DNA of 36,060 nucleotides from Candidatus Uhrbacteria bacterium RIFOXYB12_FULL_58_10 (GTDB taxonomy: Bacteria > Patescibacteriota > Patescibacteriia > UBA9934 > GWF2-40-263), in NCBI GenBank assembly GCA_001791645.1, contig MGFA01000010.1:1-36060 (forward strand), read 5' to 3'. Below, piece after piece: positions 8,398-18,699 of this stretch (position 1 is its first letter; the number at the start of each line of letters is the position of its first letter). A program made the translations under genes and the position numbers. The notes under the pieces were generated by a model. The model was not told where the DNA came from, did no database searches, and saw nothing but the letters and a program-made list of their open reading frames with translations.

Positions 8398-9758
8398 TAC
8401 AAGTCGTGCAGTTCCGGTTGGAGCAAAAGCACCCATTCGGACGGCGGGAACGACCCATGGGCCATCGCCAAGAACGCGGCGAGGTCTGCGACGACCCTGT
8501 GCGGGCCGGAGCCAATTCCCGCCTTGATTTCCCGCGCGAACAGGCTGTGCAAGACGACCGTATAATCCGCCTGCCCACGCAGCATGGTTCCGAGCAGGCG
8601 GTTTTTGTCGCGCTCGTGAGGACCGAGCTCCGGAATTCCGGCGGTGACGACGAGCAACTTCTTCCCGGTCGAGCTGGCAAGCGACCGTCCGGCCCTTATT
8701 CCAGCCCGAGCCGTCATGAAGCTGACATTGTACGAGTCGTCGATCGCGTCATAGCCATAAAGCGCGGCATGGCGCTGGCGACGTTCCGGCGGCTCAAGCT
8801 TCGCACACGAATCCAGAACGAACCGTTCCGGGACGCCGACCAGGTTCGCGACCGCGAGGGCAAGACGGAGGTTCGCGACCGAGGAGTCGGAAAGGTGTTT
8901 CGTCGCGACAAGAACCGACCGATAGGCAGGCGCACAGCCGACAAGTCGAACCGTCCGTCCGCCCGGGTCTGGACGCCCGAGCCTGGAATACGTTTCTTCG
9001 TCGAAAACCACCGTGGCCGTCGGCTTGCTGCCGAAAATAGTTTCGCGAAGCGCGCTCGCGAGCCGGTCCACGGAGCCGAACCGCTCCAGGTGCTGGTCGC
9101 CGACGTTCGTGATCACCGCGATGTCCGGTGGCGCGATCTTGCAGCTGCGAGCGATTTCCCCGACCTGGTACGCGTCCATCTCCACGACGAGAAGCTCGGT
9201 GGAAGGCCGAAGGTCTTTTAGAATCCATGCGGCGATTCCACGAGGAGTATTGATGGTGCCAGGAACCATCTGCGTCGGAAGCACGTGCCGGGCAAGATCG
9301 TAGACAAACTGCTTCGTCGTGGTCTTGCCGTAGCTTCCCGCGACCGCGACGACGCGCATTTCCTTCCTCGATGCGACCACGGACGCGGCCCTTCGCATGG
9401 CCCGCAGCGCCGCGACGTGGTGGACGGGCCACAGCGCCCACGTTCCTGCGGCCACGAACGCGTGACCGAACGTGCAAAGGACTCCGATCAGGCCGACGCG
9501 GACGACAAGCGGCAGCGCGGACGTCGCGACAACTACGGCCGCGAGGACCCAAAGAAAGAGTGACGCGGCAAAGATTGTCTTCGCACGCTGGGTGTACCGC
9601 AGTTGCTGCCGGCGGGCGACGTTCCGGCGAAAGAAAAAGCGCGGGAGCCACTTTGCGAGACGCCCCACGCGGTATTCTTCCAGCTGCAGGATATACAGCG
9701 CGTCCCAAAACGGGACGATCGCGTTAGCGATCCTGCGCAAACGTTCGGACAATGCCAT
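8391..9758 (-). CDS. MurF-like Mur ligase with N-terminal transmembrane segments
   Basis: VAVAGSYGKTTTKQF P-loop; NTPRGIAAWIL; ITNVGDQHLERFGS; DDSYNVS. Confidence 0.85.
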   Translation of the reverse strand: MALSERLRRIANAIVPFWDALYILQLEEYRVGRLAKWLPRFFFRRNVARRQQLRYTQRAKTIFAASLFLWVLAAVVVATSALPLVVRVGLIGVLCTFGHAFVAAGTWALWPVHHVAALRAMRRAASVVASRKEMRVVAVAGSYGKTTTKQFVYDLARHVLPTQMVPGTINTPRGIAAWILKDLRPSTELLVVEMDAYQVGEIARSCKIAPPDIAVITNVGDQHLERFGSVDRLASALRETIFGSKPTATVVFDEETYSRLGRPDPGGRTVRLVGCAPAYRSVLVATKHLSDSSVANLRLALAVANLVGVPERFVLDSCAKLEPPERRQRHAALYGYDAIDDSYNVSFMTARAGIRAGRSLASSTGKKLLVVTAGIPELGPHERDKNRLLGTMLRGQADYTVVLHSLFAREIKAGIGSGPHRVVADLAAFLAMAHGSFPPSEWVLLLQPELHDLYY

Positions 9759-10395
9759 AAAAATAATATGGGGCGTCGAGATGCGCGTTGTGCCCCGCGC
9801 GCTCGATGACCTTGAGTTCGCTTCCCGGGATCCGCACGCACGTTTCCTCGGCCACCGCGAGCGGAACTTCCGCGTCGTCGCTTCCCCACACGAGAAGCGT
9901 CGGAACCGCGATGCGAGCCAGCCGCTCCGTCTGGTCGAACCCGACGACACGGCGAAACACGTCTCCGAGCCCAGCGGCTTCCGCGTCACGAAGATCGGGG
10001 GTTCGGAGCCCGGAAGAAACGACGCGGCGGATCGGGCGCAGGAACCGGGCAAGCGCGTTGCGGAGCCGGACGGAATGCAAAGGGCGGTATACGCACGGTG
10101 CACCATAGAGCACTAGCCGCGAAAGCCAGGCGGGACGATCGGCGGCAAGACAGGCCGCGATGCGCCCGCCAAACGAGTGGCCGAGCAACACGACATCCGT
10201 CCAGCCGCTTGATTCGATCCGCGCGCGAACCCAGGCAGCATACTCAGGAACTCCCCAAGCATCCGTTGGCCTTGGCTCCGAACCGAAACCCGGGAGGTCG
10301 AAGCACTCGACCTCCCCTTCCGAAAACGTATTCATAAATGGATGCCAGGACGCTGAATTCTGTCCCCACCCATGGAGCACAACGATTTTTTTCAT
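9724..10395 (-). CDS. Alpha/beta hydrolase
   Basis: MKKIVVLHGWGQNSASW; LLGHSFGGRIA nucleophile elbow; AGHNAHLD. Confidence 0.9.
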   Translation of the reverse strand: MKKIVVLHGWGQNSASWHPFMNTFSEGEVECFDLPGFGSEPRPTDAWGVPEYAAWVRARIESSGWTDVVLLGHSFGGRIAACLAADRPAWLSRLVLYGAPCVYRPLHSVRLRNALARFLRPIRRVVSSGLRTPDLRDAEAAGLGDVFRRVVGFDQTERLARIAVPTLLVWGSDDAEVPLAVAEETCVRIPGSELKVIERAGHNAHLDAPYYFYGIVRTFAQDR

Positions 10396-10403
10396 GCGTT
10401 CGG

Positions 10404-12191
10404 TTACACGTACCCGCCTGCCTGGATTTCCCAAAACTTCTTGTAAAGGTTGTCCCGGCGGATCAGTTCGGAGTGCACTCCTTGGTCGACCACGCGCCCC
10501 TTGTCCATCACCAGGATATTGTCCGCGTCCATCACCGTGGAAAGCCGATGCGCGATCACGATGGTGGTTCGGTTCCTCATGACCTCGCGAAGCGCCCGCT
10601 GCAAGTCGTGCTCGGTCTTGGAATCAAGCGCGCTGGTCGCCTCATCCAACACCAAAATCGGCGGATTGGCAAGAAGCACGCGGGCGAGCGCGATGCGTTG
10701 CTTCTGTCCTCCGGAAAGTTTTACGCCGCGCTCTCCGACGACGGTATCGTATCCCTTTGGAAGCTTCGCGATGAATTCGTGCGCCTGCGCCCGCTTTGCG
10801 GCTTCCACCACTTCCTCTCGCGTCGCGTTCGGCTTTGCGAACCGAAGATTATACAAGACGGTTTCGTGAAACAGCAGATTTTCTTGCATCACGAACCCAA
10901 CTTGCGGCCGCAACGTGGAAAGCGTCATGTCTCGCAGGTCAATGCCGTCGAAACGAACCGATCCTTTCGTCGGATCTGCAAATCGGACGAGTAACTTTGC
11001 GAGCGTGGACTTCCCGGCCCCGGATTCGCCGACCACCGCGAAGGTCTTTCCCGCGGGGACCTTCACGCTGATCCCGCGCAACACCGGCTTGTCCGCGTCC
11101 GCGTATGAAAACCAAACGCCATCGAACTCCACGTCGCCGCGCATCGCGGGAGCGGAATTCGCTTCCGGCAGGTCGCGCACCTCCGGTACCTCCTCGAACA
11201 TGCTTGCGAGGCGCCCAAGCCGGCCCAGCGCCGTTGCCATGCTCGGCAACGATCCAACCATGCTCGAAACCGCGCCGTACATTGCTCCCGTAAAACCGAG
11301 AAACGTGACCAACGTACCAAGAGACGTCTCGCCCGACAGCACGAGACGCGTTCCCACGAGAAACACGAGCAAACGTCCAAAAATATATACGCTGCCAATT
11401 CCAGCGTCGAACACGGCCCATTGGACGTTCAGACGAACTTGCTCCGCGATCAATTTCTTGAAGATCGCGGAGAAGCGAACAAGAATGCGATTCTCCGCCC
11501 CGACTCCCTGCACGCTCGCAACGTTCGCGAACGTATCCCCGACAATCCCGGTCGTCTCCTCCCATTTTTCATTCATCGTTTCCTGCTTTCGAAGGGAGAG
11601 GTTCAGATTCCACGCCCCAAGCGCTACGTCGATGGGAATGATGGCCAACGCGGCCAACGCGAGACGCCAGTCCAAATACGCGCCGACGCCGACGACTACC
11701 ACGAAAATGGCCCCGGACTGCAGGAACGTGCGGAAGCCCTCCACAAGCAATCTCCAAATCGCATCACGACCGTTTGTCATTCGCTGCAACAAAGCTCCCG
11801 CGCGTTCGTCCGCGAAGCGGCGCGTGGAAAAGGTCAGGAACTTCCGAAACGACCGCTCGGTCAGTTCGCGCTCGGCATTATTTCCCACGTACCACGATAT
11901 CCAAGAATATGCGGCCAGAATACCGGTACTAACGACAACCACGCCTGCCCAGGCAAAAAGAAACGGAGCGATGCGACCAAATCCGTCGGCCGCATTGACA
12001 CCTTCGGAAACAGAGAAAATGACCAAGTCCACGATACGTCCATAGACATACGGCTCGATGACAGCAAGCACGGCAATCAAAAACGCCAATGCGGCAAGCG
12101 AAACAAAAAACGGCCAGCGCGGAACCAACATCGGCGCGAGCATTGACCAAATAAGCCGAAAACTGATCGGGTATTTCTTTTCGTCCGTCAT
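10404..12191 (-). CDS. ABC transporter, fused permease and ATPase
   Basis: FAVVGESGAGKSTLAKLL Walker A; VKLSGGQKQRIALARVLLANPPILVLDEATSALD. Confidence 0.95.
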   Translation of the reverse strand: MTDEKKYPISFRLIWSMLAPMLVPRWPFFVSLAALAFLIAVLAVIEPYVYGRIVDLVIFSVSEGVNAADGFGRIAPFLFAWAGVVVVSTGILAAYSWISWYVGNNAERELTERSFRKFLTFSTRRFADERAGALLQRMTNGRDAIWRLLVEGFRTFLQSGAIFVVVVGVGAYLDWRLALAALAIIPIDVALGAWNLNLSLRKQETMNEKWEETTGIVGDTFANVASVQGVGAENRILVRFSAIFKKLIAEQVRLNVQWAVFDAGIGSVYIFGRLLVFLVGTRLVLSGETSLGTLVTFLGFTGAMYGAVSSMVGSLPSMATALGRLGRLASMFEEVPEVRDLPEANSAPAMRGDVEFDGVWFSYADADKPVLRGISVKVPAGKTFAVVGESGAGKSTLAKLLVRFADPTKGSVRFDGIDLRDMTLSTLRPQVGFVMQENLLFHETVLYNLRFAKPNATREEVVEAAKRAQAHEFIAKLPKGYDTVVGERGVKLSGGQKQRIALARVLLANPPILVLDEATSALDSKTEHDLQRALREVMRNRTTIVIAHRLSTVMDADNILVMDKGRVVDQGVHSELIRRDNLYKKFWEIQAGGYV

Positions 12192-12209
12192 GCACTGACA
12201 GTATAGCAA

Positions 12210-12233
12210 AGAGACACCCCAATTGGGATGTCT
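12210..12233 (-). terminator. Terminator downstream of tRNA-Cys
   Basis: GAGACATCCCAATTGGGGTGTCTC-TTT on minus strand. Confidence 0.6.
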
Positions 12234-12236
12234 CTT

Positions 12237-12311
12237 TGGAGGCCACGGCCGGGATCGAACCGGCTCATCGAGGTTTTGCAGACCCCTGTGTTCCCACTTC
12301 ACCACGTGGCC
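12237..12311 (-). tRNA. tRNA-Cys(GCA), CCA encoded
   Basis: GGCCACG/CGTGGCC acceptor; anticodon loop CTGCAAA; T-arm CCGGTTCGATCCCGG; U73 discriminator; TCCA 3' end. Confidence 0.95.
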
Positions 12312-12339
12312 GCGCGGCGAGGAGAATGTACCAGAGGTT

Positions 12340-12885
12340 TTAGAACACTTCAATAGTCGCGAACTTGAGACCGAACGACTTGGCATCGGAATACTCGCGC
12401 ATCCAGATGTCAACGTGCCTGTCATACCGCTTGTTCATACGATCGACGACCGTAAACACCCGATTCCCGTACAAATCCGGAATGCGAATTTTTGTCCCCA
12501 TGGGAAGGAAGTTCGTGGCAATCACGTCTTCCTCGTCGTGCGCGCACAGGTCGAATCCGCGCGCGGCGATGCACGGCGTATTGTCCGTTTGCGCGAGGTC
12601 TGAGGTGTAAGCCGTGATAGGCACGGTAAGAAGATGGCGCGGTTCGGCGTCCTTCGCGGCTGGAAGCTCTCCGTACGGAAGCGTCTCGTTTTGCATCGCG
12701 CCGATCAAGAGCGCGACCGTGGCGTCGTCCGGATACCGCGGGCCCGTGTCCATATCGGCGTACGCGCTGTTCAAAAAGAATGCGTTGGCAATCACGAGGC
12801 CGGACACGACGCCAATCGCAATATCCTTCGCGTTCTTTCTCAGAAGCGGAAGGATTTTCCACGCCATCGACGACATCTGTTCCAT
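12340..12885 (-). CDS. 3D-domain (RlpA-like double-psi beta barrel) protein with N-terminal membrane anchor
   Basis: TVPITAYTSDLAQTD...ATNFLPMGTKIRIPDLYGNRVFTVVDRMNKRYDRHVDIWM; AGGAGG upstream of ATG 12885. Confidence 0.75.
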   Translation of the reverse strand: MEQMSSMAWKILPLLRKNAKDIAIGVVSGLVIANAFFLNSAYADMDTGPRYPDDATVALLIGAMQNETLPYGELPAAKDAEPRHLLTVPITAYTSDLAQTDNTPCIAARGFDLCAHDEEDVIATNFLPMGTKIRIPDLYGNRVFTVVDRMNKRYDRHVDIWMREYSDAKSFGLKFATIEVF

Positions 12886-13008
12886 ACCCGAGGGTTCCTC
12901 CTGCCGTTTCCCCTTGCGTATGAAACGATACCGAACAAAAATGCTTCCTGTCGGAAGCGGCGCCAGCTTACCACTCAAACGAGCCTTCGTCAATCACAGT
13001 TACGCACA

Positions 13009-13055
13009 GAAAAAAATCGCCCGGCCAGACGGCGGATGAGCGAGGCGATTCGCAA
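13009..13055 (-). terminator. Probable terminator after glmS
   Basis: AATCGCC...GGCGATT followed by TTTTTTC on minus strand. Confidence 0.5.
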
Positions 13056-13075
13056 TGAACTCCGATCATTGCAGA

Positions 13076-14908
13076 TTATTCAACAGTCACGCTTTTTGCG
13101 AGGTTCCGCGGCATATCCGGATCGAATCCGCGAAGCACGGCCGCATGGTACGCGAACAGTTGAAGCGGAACGGCCATAAGAACCGGGACAAGCATTTCAA
13201 GCGTCTTTGGAAGATAAAGAACGTCGTCGGCAAGCCGTGACATCTCATTGTTCCCCTCCGTCGTGATCGCGATCACCTTTCCACGACGCGCGCGAATCTC
13301 CTCCACGTTCGATTTTGTCTTCTCATACACGGAATCCACCGGACACAGAACCATGGATGGGAAACCCTCGTCGATGAGCGCGATTGGCCCGTGCTTCATC
13401 TCGCCCGCGGCATATCCCTCGGCATGAACGTAGCTCAGCTCCTTGAGCTTCAGCGCACCCTCGAATGCCGCGGGCGCGCAGTACTTGCGACCCATATACA
13501 GAAAATCCTCGGCCCAAGCGTAACGCTGCGCCACTGCGCGGTACTCGTTGGTCCGCTCAAGCAAGGACGTGACGAGCTCTGGCAAGCGGACGAGCTCTTT
13601 TGCGATGCGCTTCCCCGTGGAAAGCGACATCTGCCGCTGACGACCAAAGAAAAGGGTGAGTAGCGCGAACACGGTCACCTGCGAAAGATATGCCTTCGTG
13701 GACGCGACCCCGATTTCGGGACCCGCGTGGCTATACACTCCAGCATCCGTTTCCCGGGCGATCGTGGAACCGACCGCGTTCACGATTCCGAGCGTGAGCG
13801 CGCCCTTCATCTTTGCCTCCCGAATCGCCGCGAGCGTATCCGCGGTCTCCCCCGATTGGGAAACGGCGATCACGGCGGTGCGACTCGTGATGATGGGCTT
13901 GCGATATCGGAACTCGCTCGCGAGTTCCACCTCAACGGGAATCCCCGCATATTCCTCGAGCATGTATTCGCCGACCTGGGCCGCGTAATACGCACTTCCG
14001 CATCCGACCACGATCAAACGGTCGATTTCCCGGGCTTGGTCGGCCACGTCGCGTAGCCCGCCGAGCACGGCATTGCCGTTTTTCGCGTTGAGTCTTCCGC
14101 GCATGGTGTTGCGCAACACCTCGGGTTGCTCGGACATTTCCTTCATCATGAAGTGGGGATACCCATTTTTTTGCGCGGCCTCGGCCGTCCACTCCAAATC
14201 CTCCGGCTCCTTCGCGATCGGAAGGTTATCAAGCGACGAGATCTGGTATCCGTCGAGGCCGAGCACGGCCATTTCTCCGTCGTCAAGAAAAATCACGCGC
14301 CGCGTATGGCCGATGATCGCGTTCGCGTCGGAGGCAACGAAAAGTTCCCCTCCGCCGACGCCGATGACGATTGGACTTCCAAGCCGCGCAACCACGACGC
14401 GCCCGGGTTCCTCGGCACGCACGACCGCGATGCCATACGTTCCTCGTACCCTGCGAACCGCCGACCGCACCGCATCCGCAAGCGTGGTGCCGGGATACTT
14501 GAGCAAATGCTCAATGAGATGCACCAGCGCTTCCGTGTCCGTTTCCGACCGAAATGCGTGGCCAGCGGACTCAAGCTGTTCCTTAAGCTCACGGTAATTC
14601 TCAATAATCCCGTTATGCACGAGCGCGATGTTCCCCCGACAATCCGTGTGAGGATGCGCGTTCGCCTCGCTCGGGACACCGTGCGTGGCCCAGCGCGTGT
14701 GCGCGATTCCCATGAAGCCGATCATCTTCTCCCCAAAGAGCCTGTCATCGAGCGATTGGATTTTTCCGACGGATCTCACGATCCGAAGTGATTCACCCAC
14801 AATGGCGACACCCGCGGAGTCATATCCGCGATACTCCAAACGGCGCAGCCCATTCATGAGAATGGGCAGGGCGGCCTTCTTTCCAACATACCCGACGATT
14901 CCGCACAT
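13076..14908 (-). CDS. glmS: Glutamine--fructose-6-phosphate aminotransferase
   Basis: MCGIVGYVGKKAALP; HTRWATHGVPSEANAHPH; SIS motifs SQSGETADT; C-terminal LAKSVTVE. Confidence 0.97.
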   Translation of the reverse strand: MCGIVGYVGKKAALPILMNGLRRLEYRGYDSAGVAIVGESLRIVRSVGKIQSLDDRLFGEKMIGFMGIAHTRWATHGVPSEANAHPHTDCRGNIALVHNGIIENYRELKEQLESAGHAFRSETDTEALVHLIEHLLKYPGTTLADAVRSAVRRVRGTYGIAVVRAEEPGRVVVARLGSPIVIGVGGGELFVASDANAIIGHTRRVIFLDDGEMAVLGLDGYQISSLDNLPIAKEPEDLEWTAEAAQKNGYPHFMMKEMSEQPEVLRNTMRGRLNAKNGNAVLGGLRDVADQAREIDRLIVVGCGSAYYAAQVGEYMLEEYAGIPVEVELASEFRYRKPIITSRTAVIAVSQSGETADTLAAIREAKMKGALTLGIVNAVGSTIARETDAGVYSHAGPEIGVASTKAYLSQVTVFALLTLFFGRQRQMSLSTGKRIAKELVRLPELVTSLLERTNEYRAVAQRYAWAEDFLYMGRKYCAPAAFEGALKLKELSYVHAEGYAAGEMKHGPIALIDEGFPSMVLCPVDSVYEKTKSNVEEIRARRGKVIAITTEGNNEMSRLADDVLYLPKTLEMLVPVLMAVPLQLFAYHAAVLRGFDPDMPRNLAKSVTVE

Positions 14909-15107
14909 ATGGGTCTTCCTTTTCGCGTGAATGATAGACACACACCACTATCAAACATAACATTTTTTTTATCAAAAAATATTCGTCAATATTCTTGGGG
15001 TTAATAATTAATCACTGTACACAGCGAAACCTGTAAAATTTTTTCGTCCAAATGGTGCCGTCACCTTTTCACATATGGCAGTTTCCGATAGCATGGGAGA
15101 CATCCAT

Positions 15108-18086
15108 ATGCCTGAATACAAAATGCACGGTTGGAAAAAACGCAGTGGCACGAAGCATATTATCCGAAACCTGCTTACGCGACACAACGCGAAAAATCTC
15201 GTTCTTGCCGGAATCTTACTCGTGATCGTGGGATCGCTCGGCGCGCTCGGGACGTTCGCGTATTATTCGCGCAACCTTCCGGACCCGTCGCAGCTCACCG
15301 AACGTTCGATTTCTCAAACGACGAAGATTTACGATCGCACCGGCGAACACCTCCTTTACGAGGTATACGGCGAAGAAAATCGCACGCTCGTAAAAATACA
15401 GGAAGGCTTTTGCAAGGATGATCCAGCCCTCATGACGGATCCGAGCGGAATCCCGCTCCATATGCTTCAGGCCACGATCACGGCCGAAGACCGTGCCTTC
15501 TGCGAGCACGGCGGCTTCAGCGTAAAGGGATTGCTCCGCGCGGCCATCTTTCTCGGCCAACGCGGAGGCGGATCCACTCTCACCCAACAGCTCGTAAAAA
15601 ATGCCATTCTCTCGAACGAACGGCATTTGAGCCGAAAAATAAAAGAACTGATCATCTCGATCGAACTGGAACGCCGTTACTCCAAAGACGAAATCCTGCA
15701 GATTTACTTCAACGAGATCCCATACGGATCAACGTATTACGGGATCGAGGCAGCGGCGCAAAATTACTACGGCGTTCACGTCGACGAGCTAACGCTTGCG
15801 CAAATGGCCACGCTCGCGGCTATTCCACAGCTCCCCACGTACTATGCAAACAATCCGGACGACTTGGAGGGACGCCGGGATTGGATTCTCGACGGCATGG
15901 CGGAACAGGGATTTGTCTCCCCGTCGGAGGCAGACGCGGCAAAGGGCGAGGATTCCTCGATCGCGGTCAAAATTTCAAAGATCGAGGCGCCGCACTTTGT
16001 GTTTTATGTGAAGGAACAACTGGAAGAGCTGTACGGCCAATACCAGGCAGAAAACGGCGGGCTCAAGGTCATCACGTCGCTTGATTACGACCTGCAAAAA
16101 ATCGCCGAGGAAGAGGTGCTTTCCGGCGTGGACGCGCGCGGGCCGTCATATGACTTCACGAATGGCGCGCTGCTTGCCATGAACCCGAAAAACGGACAGG
16201 TGCTGGCCATGGTCGGATCCAAGGATTACTTCGATGAAGATATCGACGGACAGGTAAACGTGACGCTTAGGCCTCGCCAGCCCGGATCGAGCTTCAAGCC
16301 GATCGTATATACCGCCGGATTCTCGAAAGGATACACGCCGAATACCATCCTGTGGGACGTAAACACAGAGTTCCCGAGCGGAACTGGAACTTACGCCCCA
16401 AAGGACTATGACCTTGGCGAACGAGGCCCGTTGCGCGTGCGCAACGCCCTGCAAGGATCGCTCAACCTCCCGGCCATAGAAATGACATACCTGGTTGGCG
16501 TAGAAAATTTGCTCTCGTTCGCAGAAAATCTTGGATACACCACGTTCGCGGACCGGTCGCGATTCGGACTTTCGGTCGGCATTGGAGCGGGCGAAGTGAA
16601 AATGATCGAGCACGCGACCGCGTTCGCAACGCTTGCCAACGACGGCGTGCGCCACGAGCCGGTTTCCATCCTAAAAATCGAAGGCCCGGATGGAACCACC
16701 CTGCAGGAATGGAAGGAGAACTCCGGAGAAAAGGTATTGGACCAGAACGTCGCGCGCATGACGTCGAACGTGCTCTCGGACAACGCCGCGCGCGCGTACG
16801 TGTTCGGCGAATCGAGCTATCTGCAGCTCGGTGGCCGTCCGGTCGCGGCGAAAACGGGAACAACCAATGACTTCTACGACGCCTGGACCATGGGATACAC
16901 CCCTTCGCTCGTTACCGCCGTCTGGGTCGGCAATAACCAGTACGTGCCAATGCGACGCGGAGCTGACGGGTCAGTCGTCGCGGCTCCCATTTGGAACGCG
17001 TTCATGCGGCGTGCGCTCGAAGGAACACCCGTCGAGTCGTTCACGTCCCCTGAAATCCCAACTACGGGAAAATCCATTCTCGACGGGATCATGCCTGGTA
17101 CGACGGTAACCATTGACAAGGCCTCGGGGAAACTCGCGACCGAATACACGCCGTCTTCTTACCGGGAGGAACGAACCTACGCCGAATACCACTCGGTCCT
17201 GCAGTACGTCGACCGCAATGACCCGCTCGGCCCAATGCCGGAAAATCCGGCCAACGATCCGTATTATGAACCGTGGGAAAAGGCAATCTCAAACTGGATC
17301 GGGCGTCGCGAGGCCGAGACCGGGATCCAAATCGAACGAACTGCTCCGCCGACGGAATACGATGACGTCCATGTCCCGGAAAACTTCCCGTCCGTCACGA
17401 TTCGCACCCCGGACGACGGCGTCGAACTTTCTGACCGCGACCTGACCGTCGAGGCGGACGCTAATTCGCGACGTGGAATCGAACGGGTGGAATTCTATTT
17501 GGACGGCTATTTCCTCGCGGCGGACACAAGCGAGTCGTGGCGCGTTTCCACCACGATCCCGAACACGGTCAGTCGCGGATATCACACGTTCAAGGCCGTT
17601 GCCTATGATGACGTCGGAAATACAGGTTCGGACGCGATCGGCATTCATGTGAATTCCGAGGCCGCGGCATCCGCGTTCGAAATGATTGACCCGAGGAGCG
17701 GCCAAACGATCGAACGGACCGATAGCGACTACACGGTCGTGGTCACGCTTGAGCATCCGACCGACTACGCCTCCGTTACCCTGCACGTGCAAGGCGTCGG
17801 ACAGGGCGCAAAAACGCTAGTCGAGACAAAGTTCGATCCGTCATCACCGTACGTCACGTTCACCTGGCCACTGCCAGACGATGGGGACTGGGCATTGTCC
17901 GCGACCGCAGTCCCAAGCAACGACGGCGAACGCCTCGAAACCGCCGGCATCATCGTGCACGTCTCAACGCCGGCAAGTACGACAGAGCCCATGCTCATTC
18001 CCGTTGTCTCCGAAACAAATTCGGCAGACGCTCCGACGACAGATGTGACGCCTTTGCCGGCGCTCGACCCATTCGCGACAATCTAA
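15108..18086 (+). CDS. Class A penicillin-binding protein (PBP1A-like) with Ig-like C-terminal domains
   Basis: Transglycosylase ITAEDRAFCEHGG...GGSTLTQQLVKNAIL; transpeptidase RQPGSSFKPIVYTAG, AKTGTTNDFYDAWTMGYTP. Confidence 0.95.
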   Translation: MPEYKMHGWKKRSGTKHIIRNLLTRHNAKNLVLAGILLVIVGSLGALGTFAYYSRNLPDPSQLTERSISQTTKIYDRTGEHLLYEVYGEENRTLVKIQEGFCKDDPALMTDPSGIPLHMLQATITAEDRAFCEHGGFSVKGLLRAAIFLGQRGGGSTLTQQLVKNAILSNERHLSRKIKELIISIELERRYSKDEILQIYFNEIPYGSTYYGIEAAAQNYYGVHVDELTLAQMATLAAIPQLPTYYANNPDDLEGRRDWILDGMAEQGFVSPSEADAAKGEDSSIAVKISKIEAPHFVFYVKEQLEELYGQYQAENGGLKVITSLDYDLQKIAEEEVLSGVDARGPSYDFTNGALLAMNPKNGQVLAMVGSKDYFDEDIDGQVNVTLRPRQPGSSFKPIVYTAGFSKGYTPNTILWDVNTEFPSGTGTYAPKDYDLGERGPLRVRNALQGSLNLPAIEMTYLVGVENLLSFAENLGYTTFADRSRFGLSVGIGAGEVKMIEHATAFATLANDGVRHEPVSILKIEGPDGTTLQEWKENSGEKVLDQNVARMTSNVLSDNAARAYVFGESSYLQLGGRPVAAKTGTTNDFYDAWTMGYTPSLVTAVWVGNNQYVPMRRGADGSVVAAPIWNAFMRRALEGTPVESFTSPEIPTTGKSILDGIMPGTTVTIDKASGKLATEYTPSSYREERTYAEYHSVLQYVDRNDPLGPMPENPANDPYYEPWEKAISNWIGRREAETGIQIERTAPPTEYDDVHVPENFPSVTIRTPDDGVELSDRDLTVEADANSRRGIERVEFYLDGYFLAADTSESWRVSTTIPNTVSRGYHTFKAVAYDDVGNTGSDAIGIHVNSEAAASAFEMIDPRSGQTIERTDSDYTVVVTLEHPTDYASVTLHVQGVGQGAKTLVETKFDPSSPYVTFTWPLPDDGDWALSATAVPSNDGERLETAGIIVHVSTPASTTEPMLIPVVSETNSADAPTTDVTPLPALDPFATI

Positions 18087-18093
18087 AAACAAA

Positions 18094-18126
18094 AAAACGG
18101 CAGCCTATGAAATCGCTGCCGTTTTT
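18094..18126. terminator. Bidirectional terminator between the PBP and UPF0462 genes
   Basis: AAAAAAACGGCAGC...GCTGCCGTTTTTATT. Confidence 0.85.
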
Positions 18127-18127
18127 A

Positions 18128-18679
18128 TTATCTCGAAAACGTGACGCTCGAAAAAACGTCCGGTTGGTGAAAATCCGGCTCTGCGCCGGGAACCGCGCTC
18201 CAGGCCAAATGTTGGCCTCCAACGAGAACGAACGCATTGGCTCGCACGATCTTCTTCGGAAGTACGTCCCAAGGCAGCTGTATGACGCTCTGCCACGTCC
18301 CGGGGGTCGCACTGGCGTTCCGATGGACAAACTCCCGTCCGAGCCAGTCATTCGAGCGATGACGCACGCCGTCAAACGACAGTACAAGGTAATGGCCTCC
18401 AGGCCCGAGCTCAACTTCCGTGTATGTCCCATCCTCTCCCACGAAAAACAGCTCAATCGCGTCGAATTCCCACGAGCCGTCCACCCGGGTATCGCGCGGA
18501 GCGTCCGGAACGTGACGGTCGTCACGCAGCGGCGCGTGCACGCGCACCTCAAGCCCGTTTTGTTTTTCCATGACCCATGCCTCGGCATGCATCGACTCGT
18601 CCCCGCACGGGTTCCCGTTCCACAAATGGTCGATCTTTATGTAGAGCGTGTCCGGTTCCCTTGGAATGACATGAGACAT
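18128..18679 (-). CDS. UPF0462 (C4orf33-like) family protein, possibly CBM9-like fold
   Basis: IKIDHLWNG...FDAIELFFVGEDGTYTEVELGPGGHYLVLSFDG...IQLPWDVLP...ANAFVL...EPDFHQPDVFSSVTF resembles remembered C4orf33 sequence (EVELCPHGQHLVLLLSG, LPWSYFP, KPDFHCLEYFKSF). Confidence 0.65.
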   Translation of the reverse strand: MSHVIPREPDTLYIKIDHLWNGNPCGDESMHAEAWVMEKQNGLEVRVHAPLRDDRHVPDAPRDTRVDGSWEFDAIELFFVGEDGTYTEVELGPGGHYLVLSFDGVRHRSNDWLGREFVHRNASATPGTWQSVIQLPWDVLPKKIVRANAFVLVGGQHLAWSAVPGAEPDFHQPDVFSSVTFSR

Positions 18680-18699
18680 AAGAGTGTCCGTGCGATGAA

